A stretch of 18,576 bases of DNA from Planctomycetaceae bacterium (GCA_018694455.1 JABHNP010000209.1:1-18576), one strand, 5' to 3'; numbered from the stretch's first letter, positions 8,278 to 15,250 are shown. The notes: generated by a model not told the origin, from the sequence alone. Made by a program: numbers and translations.

Positions 8278-8952
8278 ATGAATATGCGTCATAGAGATTT
8301 GGATGGAACTGGGGACGCGGATCTGGGATGGCTCATTCGGTGTACAACTGGATGTGAGGGTGTTGTGCGTTATGATCCATCACCGGTTGGGGGGCCCTGC
8401 CCTTTGTGTAATGAACGTCAGCAGAAAAGCGGAAATGTTACAGAGATTATCAAGATATTGCCTGCTGATAAGTTATCTGAAGCAATGTCATTGGAGGGCG
8501 GTATCTCCTTTGAGAGAGATGAATTTCGGCCATGGGATGTCGATCTAGGAAGTTTTCTGGAAAGTTCGATAACTGATGCTGGGGATATGACACACGTCGG
8601 TGGCCCAGAAGATATTTCTTTGGGTGAGAGGGTCGTGGTGCAAATACCAGAAATGACGCCTGATGAGAAGATTTATGGAAATCCTGAGAGCAAAGTTTTT
8701 GGTAGTGATGCCGAATCACCGGGGCAATCGAGTTCTGTCAATCAACCTCAAGTCATAGCAGATACCAGTTTGTCGGCGAGAATGTTGAATGTCAGTGACA
8801 ACGTATGTTTTACAAAATGGCATGTCGTTGGTCTTGTTTTATGTGCTCTCCTTCTTCTCGTAGGCGGACTCATGACCTTTGATATTGTTCGTTATCTCTA
8901 CAGTCCTGATAACACAACTATCACAAGTCCTCTTCTTCGATTTTTGCGGTAG
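8278..8952 (+). CDS. zinc-ribbon-like, single-pass membrane protein, 224 aa
   Basis: The N-terminus has two Cys pairs, CTTGC (Cys22, Cys26) and CPLC (Cys41, Cys44), a spacing that suggests a small zinc ribbon. An acidic, low-complexity middle (residues 60-170) follows, then a membrane helix at about 182-204 (VVGLVLCALLLLVGGLMTF) and a short tail. The ribbon and acidic part are probably cytoplasmic. ATG 8278 has AGAGG about 10 nt upstream; an in-frame ATG at 8284 is an alternative. I do not recognise the family. The layout (metal ribbon, linker, tail anchor) resembles many planctomycete orphan proteins. It is divergent from the DUF5671-type gene across 256 bp, so both promoters should lie in 8022-8277. 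Confidence 0.68.
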   Translation: MNMRHRDLDGTGDADLGWLIRCTTGCEGVVRYDPSPVGGPCPLCNERQQKSGNVTEIIKILPADKLSEAMSLEGGISFERDEFRPWDVDLGSFLESSITDAGDMTHVGGPEDISLGERVVVQIPEMTPDEKIYGNPESKVFGSDAESPGQSSSVNQPQVIADTSLSARMLNVSDNVCFTKWHVVGLVLCALLLLVGGLMTFDIVRYLYSPDNTTITSPLLRFLR

Positions 8953-9044
8953 TCTGAGAAAACAATGCTTTCTGAACGACATCATTTGATTCATACAGAC
9001 TCTGTAGGCAGGGCTAATATTGGTCGCTTTAATTTGTTTATTAT

Positions 9045-9275
9045 TTAACTCGCTCTGTGGAAACTTCGCAGCACAGCGTGTTTGTGCTGTTGGTCAAATT
9101 TTGTCACTCGATGCTGTTCAGATCTTAGATAAGATCGCCACAGCCCATATCCAGAGAGAAGACAGATGATTGATCCGATAAAAGCTGCAGTGATTGCATT
9201 CTGTATTTCGGGGTTAACAGATGCCAGTAATAAGCCAAACAGAAAACTGAGGACACTCCACTCTTGCGTCGTCAT
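9045..9275 (-). CDS. small two-helix membrane protein, 76 aa
   Basis: The product reads MTTQEWSVLSFLFGLLLAS with a first helix at about residues 6-20. A second helix follows (AITAAFIGSIICLLSGYGLW, about 28-47), then a His/Arg/Lys-rich soluble tail. The ATG at 9275 has a weak TAGGT-type ribosome site 8 nt upstream. The tail is basic, so the N-terminus and tail are probably both cytoplasmic. I know of no family. It is divergent from the interrupted plus-strand frame that begins at 9304, and the starts are only 28 bp apart. Confidence 0.6.
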   Translation of the reverse strand: MTTQEWSVLSFLFGLLLASVNPEIQNAITAAFIGSIICLLSGYGLWRSYLRSEQHRVTKFDQQHKHAVLRSFHRAS

Positions 9276-9303
9276 TGTTCTACCTACTTTGAAATGAGCG
9301 AGA

Positions 9304-9708
9304 ATGATTGGATTCCCGTCGGATGAAATACGTCAGACCTATGGTGACCCTCAGAGAAGGAAAAATCTGCTGAAATATTTCAGCAGGATGTGGCTTGGTC
9401 AAATCACGGTATGCGTAATCTCTGTCGGTTACCAGAAAAATGTGGTTCTATCGTACCTACGAACTCAGAAACCCATGATGGACACCATAGATAATGAGAT
9501 AAATCGTTTTGTAACTTCGCTAGTGCGCGTTATAGAAATTTTAAAATAAAGTTGGCTCTGGCATCTCCGAACAGATGGCGATGATCATTCGCGGCTGTTT
9601 GTTCCTAAGTGGTGGGCAGATGGCTTTCCAAAAGCAGCTGGAGATCCGCAGTGGAACATATGTCTACCGGCAGGTTACGACTGGTACCTGTACTATTCTG
9701 CCGTGTGA
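9304..9708 (+). pseudogene. protein-like frame interrupted by an in-frame TAA (possible decayed gene)
   Basis: From ATG 9304 the frame runs 81 codons (MIGFPSDEIRQTYGDPQ, then a weakly hydrophobic stretch WLGQITVCVISVGYQ) to TAA at 9547-9549. The same frame then continues open for 52 more codons to TGA 9706-9708. This second part is rich in Trp and Tyr (WLWHLRTDGDDHSRLFVPKW, later PAGYDWYLYYSAV), which is unlike random sequence. The simplest reading is a gene broken by a nonsense change. It could also be two chance frames. I do not recognise either half. No ribosome site is clear at 9304. Confidence 0.3.
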
Positions 9709-10094
9709 TAAAAGTCGGTGCGTGTCTAAGACATACCCGATCGAAGGCGGGCTATGAATAGGGCCGGAAGAGTTCAGGATGGCTAACGAGGATATCAATT
9801 GCCATGAAGCCCTATGTATCCCATCAATACTTCATGTGTAGAAACGGCAACAGCCGGGAGATCAGCTCAAAGGGGGAGCGTTCTCGACCGGCTGTTGTTC
9901 GGTGTTCAAAACATAGTACGCAGTGCCCAAGTGTCTAAGCAAGTGGCTACTAGCAACGGGTCAAACAACCGTTGTCAACGGAGACGATGAGTGCGTAGAT
10001 TGTCCTGTTGCATCGTTTGTTTGCGTATTCGCATATGGATACCAGTTGCAATGAATTACGGTGAGATATTGAGTTCTTGCCACAAATCAAAAAA
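9709..10094. other. 386-bp region without a gene; contains one elaborate hairpin
   Basis: No frame here has a ribosome site plus protein-like composition. The region holds the three-tier inverted repeat described separately at 9848-9897. Otherwise I see nothing in it. Confidence 0.5.
9848..9897. ncRNA. three-tier hairpin; candidate structured RNA or terminator
   Basis: The outer stem CAACAGCCGG (9848-9857) pairs perfectly with CCGGCTGTTG (9888-9897). Inside it GAGA (9858-9861) pairs with TCTC (9882-9885), leaving a two-base bulge. Inside that GCTC (9865-9868) pairs with GAGC (9876-9879), leaving the loop AAAGGGG. The total is 18 pairs in 50 nt with only small internal loops, and two further G-U pairs are possible at the base on the plus strand. 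No strong T-run follows on either strand, so it is not a classical terminator. The purine-rich loop resembles a Shine-Dalgarno sequence if the plus strand is transcribed. Confidence 0.45.
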
Positions 10095-10364
10095 TTAGGA
10101 TTTGGTTTTAGAAGGTTTACGAAAATAGACTGCTGCGGCAATAAGTGCGACTGAAATCACAACACCAGTAACAATCATAAATACTACATTTTCGGCTGCA
10201 TCAGCCTTGGTCTGAGCGACGTCCTCTACTGTTTTGCTTAACAGCTCTCCTTTGTCGAGAAGACGTTTTACAACTTGGCCATAAGCCACACTGGTCCACT
10301 GAAGGCTGAGTAACGAACTGAATAGATAAAAACGAAGGAGAAAAAAATTCTTATCTGTTGCCAT
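10095..10364 (-). CDS. small exported protein with C-terminal membrane anchor, 89 aa
   Basis: After a hydrophobic signal-like N-terminus (FFLLRFYLFSSLLSLQW, possible cleavage near VAYG|Q at residue 29) comes a 30-residue polar, helical segment (LLDKGELLSKTVEDVAQTKA). A membrane helix follows (about 60-80, VVFMIVTGVVISVALIAAAV) and then the basic tail FRKPSKTKS. This order predicts an outside-facing short domain held by the C-terminal helix. I chose ATG 10364 over the upstream TTG 10379 because TTGAGGT lies about 9 nt before it. Family unknown. It stands alone, with a 763-bp spacer upstream. Confidence 0.62.
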   Translation of the reverse strand: MATDKNFFLLRFYLFSSLLSLQWTSVAYGQVVKRLLDKGELLSKTVEDVAQTKADAAENVVFMIVTGVVISVALIAAAVYFRKPSKTKS

Positions 10365-10747
10365 TGCTATGTACCTCAAGAAATACTGAGAGTGATTGTG
10401 CGTTGCATAAAAAAGTGGCGGACGAACAAGCCTTTTAGGCGATATTAGATCGAGAAAAGGAACACTTTGAGCTTATAGGGCTAGCGAAGGGCTTGCCTGC
10501 TCAACCAAATAATGACAAATGATCTGTCATGATCCAAGAGGGGTGCACTGAGGCGAGCCAGTGGTAGACCTTCTTGTCCAAACAACTCATGGTGTCATGG
10601 CCAGAATGAGGATAGACCTATTTTCTGGACCAGATCGATACCGAATCGCCGAGCCTGATATTAGAAGAAGTTCGGCAGATACCAGAGTTCGGAGTATCTT
10701 GGCTCAGTGTTAGCCTTAAGTTCACTTATGGCCCATTATCGGTGCTG

Positions 10748-10787
10748 AAAAATCCTAAATCGTGCTGTGAATGGTCTTGGGATTTTT
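10748..10787. repeat. inverted repeat, 8-bp arms
   Basis: The arms are AAAAATCC (10748-10755) and GGATTTTT (10780-10787), separated by 24 nt. The right arm runs into six T residues on the plus strand, giving an A-rich stem foot and T-tract that loosely resembles a bidirectional terminator. The long loop and the lack of a GC-rich stem make that weak. No annotated gene ends nearby on the plus strand. Confidence 0.3.
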
Positions 10788-10874
10788 TACCTGCGACGGC
10801 AAGTTGGAAAAACTATTTTGTGCCGGAGTACCTTGCATCGATCAGGCCTTAAACCAGGAGTACGTGTATTGGAT

Positions 10875-10902
10875 TGTGATGCTTTGTTGGCATAGCATCA
10901 CA
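10875..10902. repeat. perfect 9-bp inverted repeat with 10-nt loop
   Basis: TGTGATGCT at 10875-10883 and AGCATCACA at 10894-10902 are perfect reverse complements. No T-run follows on either side. It could be a regulator-binding site or an RNA hairpin. It lies about 225 bp upstream of the HTH-like gene at 11128. Confidence 0.4.
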
Positions 10903-11127
10903 TGCGTATCTATACGACTGAGGTATCGAGAACGGACTGTCCACTAAAAAAAGTTGGCAATTGTTGCAATACGAATAGAAAATCAGAATATCAATTAGTT
11001 GTCAGTATATGGTTCATACAGAGATGTCGTCAGATAGCATAGGTCGTAAACAGCATAAGTTCTTGAGGAGCGATATTTGAGGCGGTTTTTTTTAGTGAAG
11101 AGTGTCATTGTAAAGGGGAGGGTTATT

Positions 11128-11481
11128 GTGAAAATGGTACAACAGAGTCAGTGCGGCAGCCGTACGCTGGGGTTTCGATCAAAGTTAGAGACGCAGATCA
11201 TCCAACTCGACTTTGACGACTTGCGGGCCAAACACCTCATTGAGGTGTCGGAGAGTATCCGGCTCTACACATCGGAATATGGATATTCGCTCGAAGATGT
11301 CGCAGACGTTCTAGGAATTCCGTTGGATTTAGCTCAGCGGATGCACGCCTTCTTGGACAACATACAATCAATACCAGAAACAAGTAGTGCTCGCAATGAT
11401 TTCCTAAAGGGTTTTGGCGTGGAGAGTATGCGAAAGCTCTATTCAGAATATGATGGCATTCAAGAGTTCTTGCACGACTAG
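11128..11481 (+). CDS. hypothetical protein with helix-turn-helix-like segment, 117 aa
   Basis: The frame is open back to a TTG at 11077. GGAGG at 11118-11122 stands 5 nt before a GTG at 11128 and 11 nt before an ATG at 11134, so I place the start at one of these. The product is soluble and mostly helical. Residues 53-75 (YSLEDVADVLGIPLDLAQRM) have the pattern of a helix-turn-helix, with small residues and a Gly at the turn. The C-terminal part (VESMRKLYSEYDGIQEFL) is helical. It could be a small DNA-binding or regulatory protein, but no family is recognised and a chance resemblance is possible. It stands alone between two long non-coding stretches. Confidence 0.55.
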   Translation: MKMVQQSQCGSRTLGFRSKLETQIIQLDFDDLRAKHLIEVSESIRLYTSEYGYSLEDVADVLGIPLDLAQRMHAFLDNIQSIPETSSARNDFLKGFGVESMRKLYSEYDGIQEFLHD

Positions 11482-11578
11482 CTTTACTGCTGGTGTATTT
11501 GATAGTGACTTTTATAAAGCTAGCTTAAGTATTAGTGATTTTGTAAGTGCATAAATAAAACCTGATGAACGAGTCCTC

Positions 11579-11638
11579 CGTGCTAGTAATTATGGACTGA
11601 ATGGTATTACTCGTAGAGCATAGTACGTCCTTAGCACG
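11579..11638. repeat. nested inverted repeats
   Basis: CGTGCTA (11579-11585) pairs with TAGCACG (11632-11638). The adjoining GTAAT (11586-11590) pairs with ATTAC (11606-11610) inside it. A competing pairing, ACGAGT (11569-11574) with ACTCGT (11609-11614), would cross the outer stem, so the two could be alternative or pseudoknotted folds. No gene overlaps. Function unknown. Confidence 0.35.
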
Positions 11639-11696
11639 AAAGTAGTTAAGATCCAGTCACTTCTTTTAGCATACCAGTCGGCGGCTCGTCTCGTGT

Positions 11697-11946
11697 TTGT
11701 TTGGTGCTTGGGTAGTACTGTTTTTGGTAGCAGGAGTCATTGGCTGCTGGCTCTGCTGGAAGGTGCTGGTGTGCATCAGGAACAGGAAAGAGATTGTCGG
11801 TGCGCTATATCCACGCTTGCAGGACTGGCCTATTTTTGCTCGAAACTATATTCACTGAAGGATATCGTAAACGAGCATGGGTACGCGCGCAAATACAAGC
11901 TTTGCAAAGAAAGGAATTTTCTGGCGTTACAATTGAACCTTTTTAA
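11697..11946 (+). pseudogene. frameshifted small membrane protein (possible)
   Basis: One frame reads LFGAWVVLFLVAGVIGCW, a clear membrane helix, then a basic stretch (CIRNRKEIVGALYPRLQDW) and PIFARNYIH to TGA, starting from a possible TTG at 11697. Near 11855 a second frame takes over with protein-like sequence (TEGYRKRAWVRAQIQALQR, then GVTIEPF) and ends in TAA at 11944-11946. Joining the frames would give about 83 residues: one helix then a basic soluble tail. The single shift suggests a decayed or mis-sequenced gene. No ribosome site is clear, and I do not recognise a family. Confidence 0.33.
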
Positions 11947-12130
11947 AAAATTCCTTCACAAGAATGTACGGAGAGGCGGCAGCAAAAAAGAAGTTGATTG
12001 AAATGGGTCTGGCGAGATTGCGTCTGCCTTGGTATTAGAGAATGGGGATAAATTCTCCTTTGAAAAATAGGGGATCCAGTCGGTCGAGCCCGAGGGGGTC
12101 CATGCCGGTTTTTAAGGGGCCGAAACCCGA

Positions 12131-12144
12131 GTAAATATATTTAC
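12131..12144. promoter_or_regulatory. 14-bp perfect AT-rich palindrome upstream of 12214
   Basis: GTAAATATATTTAC is its own reverse complement. It is embedded in a longer, slightly offset symmetry with CGAGT before it and ACTCG after it. It lies about 70 bp ahead of the GTG start at 12214 and could be an operator for that gene. The evidence is symmetry and position only. Confidence 0.35.
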
Positions 12145-12213
12145 ACTCGTATATTTGCCTGAGAGAACATATCCTTACTAACCGGTGGGAACGGAAACTT
12201 TAGGGGCTTAAGT

Positions 12214-12651
12214 GTGGCAGAATTGACTCATGACTTTAATTTGGTTGACGAAGAGTCAAACACGGACGAGAACAGCTCGACTACTGAGAAACTCGACAGT
12301 GGCGATTTTTACAATGCTCCAGAGAGACACTGGCTATTGAGATTTAGTGTGGTTATCTTCTGTGTAGGAATACTCGCAGGAACTTCGGCAACTACCGCTG
12401 TAACAAATCCATGGATTGGCAACGTCGTATCAGTCATCTGCATGACCCTTACTGTTGGGTGTGTGATTGTTGTTTATGGGGTTGTGTGGTGGATTACTTT
12501 GCGTGAATTAAGGACACATACCAGCAAGGAAGAAGCTTCATGGAAGTATGTAGTGTCGTCACTTTATTTTTGGATTGGTCTTTTACTCACCGGCATAACT
12601 ATTGGTGCTGCCTTTTGGTTAAAGATGATTCCATCTCATAATATAGGCTAA
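12214..12651 (+). CDS. three-helix membrane protein, 145 aa
   Basis: An acidic, Ser/Thr/Asn-rich N-terminal tail (residues 1-38) is followed by three membrane helices, at about 42-62 (LRFSVVIFCVGILAGTSATT), 68-95 (through VICMTLTVGCVIVVYGVVWW) and 114-136 (SSLYFWIGLLLTGITIGAAF). A short charged loop (LRELRTHTSKEEASWK) lies between the last two. The start is a GTG at 12214 with AGGGG 7 nt upstream, better placed than any ATG. The family is not recognised. Planctomycete genomes contain many such short polytopic proteins. The upstream palindrome at 12131-12144 may control it. Confidence 0.65.
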   Translation: MAELTHDFNLVDEESNTDENSSTTEKLDSGDFYNAPERHWLLRFSVVIFCVGILAGTSATTAVTNPWIGNVVSVICMTLTVGCVIVVYGVVWWITLRELRTHTSKEEASWKYVVSSLYFWIGLLLTGITIGAAFWLKMIPSHNIG

Positions 12652-12861
12652 TCTCGAAGGCATACGGGCGGCGTATCTCACGCCCAGAGTCACGCCAGAT
12701 AATTGCACCTGGTTTGCCTCAGGGAGTGTTGCTCAGGCCAATCACAATCCGCTGTAGTTTTCGTTATCCAAAGTAAGCGTACATATCACATGAAATCCGG
12801 CCTGTCGGGCTTACACCAAGACAAATGTCTGTACAGAAGCATCTACCGCTGATCAGTTCTT

Positions 12862-13044
12862 CTAGGAATTAGATCGTGTTTCGTTACAGTCGCGGTAGGT
12901 AGAATTCTCTGAAGTAGTTGCATCGTCCGTGAAATAGTGCTCAGATCTGAATGTAGCGGCTTCGAGATCTCGGACGGCATCAAGGTCCTCGAAAACACCT
13001 TGCGTCTCAATTACTGACTCTGTTGTAAGATTTAGATTTTTCAT
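12862..13044 (-). CDS. small acidic protein, 60 aa
   Basis: From ATG 13044 the frame reads MKNLNLTTESVIETQGVFED and continues as an acidic, Ser/Thr-rich sequence with a single Cys near the end, closing with TAG at 12862-12864. There is no membrane helix, signal or known domain, and no Shine-Dalgarno site. The composition is protein-like and no better frame overlaps it, so it is a plausible small gene. An 8-bp-arm inverted repeat (13094-13114) lies about 50 bp upstream. It could equally be a chance frame. Confidence 0.38.
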   Translation of the reverse strand: MKNLNLTTESVIETQGVFEDLDAVRDLEAATFRSEHYFTDDATTSENSTYRDCNETRSNS

Positions 13045-13581
13045 TGTTGGGATTTTACGCGAAGGACAAAAACCATGTCTATGGTTGTTTAGACAGATTC
13101 GAATTACGAATCTGATATCTCGAATGAAATATTTCCTACAAGTCTAGAAATCCAGTACTCTTCGAGAATTGTGAGAATTGTGTAAGTATAGTGATATCGG
13201 ATAAAACACATTGTGTGCTCATGTTTCATGACTCTTTTGTCATAGTGAGGTCTGTATTGGTTGCCCTTTTCAATCATAAAGTTCAGCCCGAAATGCAGTG
13301 AGTTCGATTGCGTAGGCCTTTGTGATGTGCTTGATATCTAGCTGCAATTGTCGGCAGGTCAAGCAATATAATTATTAAAGGAGAAAGCTTTGCTGCAGTT
13401 TAGGTACGGTATTAACTGCTGAGAAAACCTATCGCCTGCACAACCATGTTCTCAGTCTCGCTGTTCTAAGCTGATGAGCGATCCTCACTCTTTATCGAAA
13501 AATAAGTTTTCACCGTGCTCCCTAATAATCACTGTTAAAACGCATTTTGGATTGCTTTGGTTCTTTCAGGCTTGGTTTTGG
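13045..13581. other. 537-bp region without a gene
   Basis: It contains a perfect 8-bp-arm inverted repeat (13094-13114). It also has a tandem pair of the 9-mer GAGAATTGT (13164-13181) and an isolated AAGGAG (about 13379-13384) followed only by a 10-codon frame. A plus frame at 13474-13716 overlaps, and is largely antisense to, the better minus gene at 13582-13797. Confidence 0.45.
13094..13114. promoter_or_regulatory. 8-5-8 perfect inverted repeat, candidate operator
   Basis: CAGATTCG (13094-13101) and CGAATCTG (13107-13114) flank AATTA. The 21-bp site is symmetrical enough for a dimeric regulator. It sits about 50 bp upstream of the minus frame that starts at 13044. No T-run adjoins it, so it is not a terminator. 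Confidence 0.38.
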
Positions 13582-13797
13582 TTAATAAGGTCGGTCTGCC
13601 TTGTTGTCGATTACGTCCGCAATCCAACTCTTTCCAGTATGGGTATCGAAGCAGAGCACAAGACCAGTGTCGTGTTGAATAACTGGAACATATCGGCTTT
13701 GGTAATATGTCGTTGAACAGTAGAGAAGCCCGATGACGAGAATCGTTAATTTAAACACAACTTCAAGAACGACCTTTATCGCTACATCTTTTAGCAT
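13582..13797 (-). CDS. small membrane-anchored protein, 71 aa
   Basis: Residues 8-28 form a signal-anchor helix (VVLEVVFKLTILVIGLLYC). A soluble segment follows with YVPVIQHDTGLVLCFDTHTGKSWI, where a short extended strand leads into DTHTGK-W. I have seen this pattern in small anchored bacterial proteins whose tail reports a value or setting, but I cannot name the family. ATG 13797 has AAGGG about 8 nt upstream, a good ribosome site, which favours this frame over the overlapping plus frame. The tail should face the periplasm or the cell exterior. Confidence 0.6.
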   Translation of the reverse strand: MLKDVAIKVVLEVVFKLTILVIGLLYCSTTYYQSRYVPVIQHDTGLVLCFDTHTGKSWIADVIDNKADRPY

Positions 13798-14063
13798 CGA
13801 AAAACCCTTTGAGAAGTTAACTACAGATTAGGCACCAACACGCCTTACTGAGAATATAGGTTTTTTTAAGTCGGCGTGAAATCTATAGTTATTGATAGAA
13901 GCGTGCCGGTAGTAGTCTGCAGTAGGAGGGTTTTCACTGTCTGGTAGCCAAAAAACGTCGGTGCGTGAAATTAGTGATTTCTGACCGTATCACCAGTGAT
14001 TGAAAGACGCCGCGATCTGCAGGCTTACATCATTATTGCATCCGGAACCGTCCCACAAAGCCG

Positions 14064-14549
14064 TTAATTGGTTTTTTCAAGAGCATCAATATCAATACGT
14101 TTTTCTTCAAACTCATACCATCGATTGTCTTTCAGCCATGAGTTCAGGCTGACCTTTTCTGTTGCTCTATTATTAAGTTCCCGGATCCAATTTCGAAGGC
14201 CTTCAGGCATGGGCTGATTTGTGTTGAGCATCATTTCTACAACTGCCAGCATTTCTCCGTCAGCGCGATATTTCGTTTCATCAATGGCTTTGTTAAGTGC
14301 TCCTATTGTGACGTTGCTTTTATGGTAGACCGTGAGTTGCAAGGTGTTTGGAAGGCCCTTGCGTACGACAATTTCGATTGGCTGGCCCTCTTTGTGCAGC
14401 CTTGCGTTGTGTGCATTTACCTGAGACTCAACCCATCCGAGAATAGTGGGCTGAAATTGGACCATACCCCATGTTTCAGGTTCGGTTTTCTCACCTGCGA
14501 TGGATGTAGCTAGCACACCGGCAAGTAGTGAAGCGTACAGTAATTTCAT
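14064..14549 (-). CDS. secreted hypothetical protein, 161 aa
   Basis: A signal peptide (MKLLYASLLAGVLATSIAG, cleavage near residue 19-20) precedes a soluble alpha/beta-looking domain. It contains TILGWVESQVNAHNARL, a strand pair (IEIVVRKG and LQLTVYH) and a helical C-terminal half (ALNKAIDETKY, EGLRNWIRELNNRA), with an acidic end. I do not recognise it. I prefer ATG 14549 over the overlapping GTG 14555, since AAGGGAG is placed for the ATG. It follows the two-helix membrane protein gene (14602-14982) on the same strand after 52 bp and may share its transcript. Confidence 0.68.
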   Translation of the reverse strand: MKLLYASLLAGVLATSIAGEKTEPETWGMVQFQPTILGWVESQVNAHNARLHKEGQPIEIVVRKGLPNTLQLTVYHKSNVTIGALNKAIDETKYRADGEMLAVVEMMLNTNQPMPEGLRNWIRELNNRATEKVSLNSWLKDNRWYEFEEKRIDIDALEKTN

Positions 14550-14601
14550 CGTCACTCCCTTATTTGAATTCGTCGGTGTAATCGAACAAGGCTATAGCAT
14601 A

Positions 14602-14982
14602 TCAGTGGAAGAGTATTCCTGACCATCTGGGGTATCTGACTATCTGTGGTTTTAAGGAAATTGCAGCCTTTTCCCGCTTCTTGGCGGACTGGCTTTCTCC
14701 CTGCCGTATCTGTCCCGCTGCTTTCATTCCGTAACGATAAATGAAGACACAAACGCCAACGGCAACGGCAAGAATGGTGACCTGTATACCATAGTGAGAA
14801 CAGAACGCTGCGTTACCTTGAATGGCGTAGGAGACTGCGACGAACGCATAATAAAGTATGGCCAAAGCAGGCAATGCCAACACGACGCCCAAACCCACAA
14901 ACAAGTTCGCAGGCAAAACACCTTTTTGTTGTTCAACATACACTGGTTGGACGCTAGTTTGTCTGTTCGGCAATATCCGCAT
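14602..14982 (-). CDS. two-helix membrane protein, 126 aa
   Basis: A polar N-terminus (MRILPNRQTSVQPVYVEQQK) leads into a long hydrophobic stretch at about 26-54 (LFVGLGVVLALPALAILYY). A second helix follows at 66-83 (GIQVTILAVAVGVCVFIYRY), then a basic, Lys/Arg/Gln-rich tail of 40 residues. By the positive-inside rule the tail is cytoplasmic. No ribosome site is clear before ATG 14982. The gene begins 19 bp after the end of the 66-aa frame at 15002-15202 and is followed by the secreted protein at 14064, which suggests a three-gene minus operon. Family unknown. Confidence 0.6.
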   Translation of the reverse strand: MRILPNRQTSVQPVYVEQQKGVLPANLFVGLGVVLALPALAILYYAFVAVSYAIQGNAAFCSHYGIQVTILAVAVGVCVFIYRYGMKAAGQIRQGESQSAKKREKAAISLKPQIVRYPRWSGILFH

Positions 14983-15001
14983 TTAGCTGTATTGTGGCTT
15001 C

Positions 15002-15202
15002 CTATGTTGGCCTTTCCAATTCACGTTCAATTCGTTCCCCTTTTTGCCGTTTACCTTCTCTGCAATCCAGTCCCTTCTGTTTTTCCTTAGCGATGAATTC
15101 ACTGCCGCATTTATGTTTTTCTTTAATCCTACTCCATACACCCTTAAAGCGTTGGTATGTGTCTGGGTATACCCATTCCTCACTGGTCGGAAAAAGCAGC
15201 AT
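15002..15202 (-). CDS. small basic protein, 66 aa
   Basis: The frame from ATG 15202 reads MLLFPTSEEWVYPDTYQRFK and continues with a Lys/Glu/Arg-rich, helical region (WSRIKEKHKCGSEFIAKEKQ) to TAG. There is no membrane segment or signal. Composition is clearly more protein-like than the hydrophobic frames read in antisense on the plus strand. There is no Shine-Dalgarno site. It would be the first gene of a minus operon with 14602-14982 and 14064-14549, divergent from the nuclease gene at 15257 with 54 bp between starts. Confidence 0.48.
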   Translation of the reverse strand: MLLFPTSEEWVYPDTYQRFKGVWSRIKEKHKCGSEFIAKEKQKGLDCREGKRQKGERIERELERPT

Positions 15203-15244
15203 GTTGTTAAATGCAACACGCTGTTTTAGTATCGTGTCGCCTCG

Positions 15245-15250
15245 TACAAT
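15245..15250 (+). promoter_or_regulatory. candidate -10 element placed for a leaderless nuclease mRNA
   Basis: TACAAT at 15245-15250 ends 6 nt before the ATG at 15257, so transcription from it would begin at or next to the start codon. The nuclease gene also lacks a Shine-Dalgarno site. No good -35 box is found at the right spacing, so the call is tentative. Confidence 0.3.

Larger units (their letters stand above)
10365..11127. other. 763-bp region without a gene; two inverted repeats and one gene-like scrap
   Basis: There is no credible complete gene. Two inverted repeats stand out. AAAAATCC (10748-10755) pairs with GGATTTTT (10780-10787), and TGTGATGCT (10875-10883) pairs perfectly with AGCATCACA (10894-10902) across a 10-nt loop. 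A short frame at 10394-10522, interrupted by TAG at 10436-10438, ends LDREKEHFELIGLAKGL... and may be a gene remnant. The leader of the HTH-like gene at 11128 lies at the right end. Confidence 0.45.
11482..12213. other. 732-bp region without an intact gene
   Basis: This stretch contains the nested inverted repeat at 11579-11638 and a frame-broken membrane-protein-like segment at 11697-11946. It also has a small hairpin at 12038-12057 (GAGAAT with ATTCTC) and an AT-rich palindrome at 12131-12144, ahead of the gene at 12214. I see no complete gene with a ribosome site. Confidence 0.45.

Noticed and set aside
9294..9500. Frame starting MSENDWIPVG with two in-frame TGA codons, considered for stop-codon readthrough
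   Set aside because: There is no selenocysteine-type structure and no recognisable family. Two TGA codons within ten residues in a non-conserved stretch are better explained by chance.
9804..9941. 45-codon plus-strand frame over the hairpin (MKPYVSHQYFMC...)
   Set aside because: Composition is not protein-like and it runs through both arms of the three-tier hairpin, which is the stronger signal.
11562..11641. Hammerhead-ribozyme-like boxes: CTGATGA at 11562-11568 and GAAA right after the TAGCAC arm
   Set aside because: A true hammerhead has stem II immediately after CTGATGA. Here about ten unpaired bases intervene, and I find no matching stem I or stem III strands or cleavage-site context.
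13474..13716. 80-codon plus-strand frame with an aromatic helix (WFFQAWFWLI)
   Set aside because: It overlaps in antisense the minus gene at 13582-13797, which has a ribosome site and a clearer anchor-plus-domain layout.
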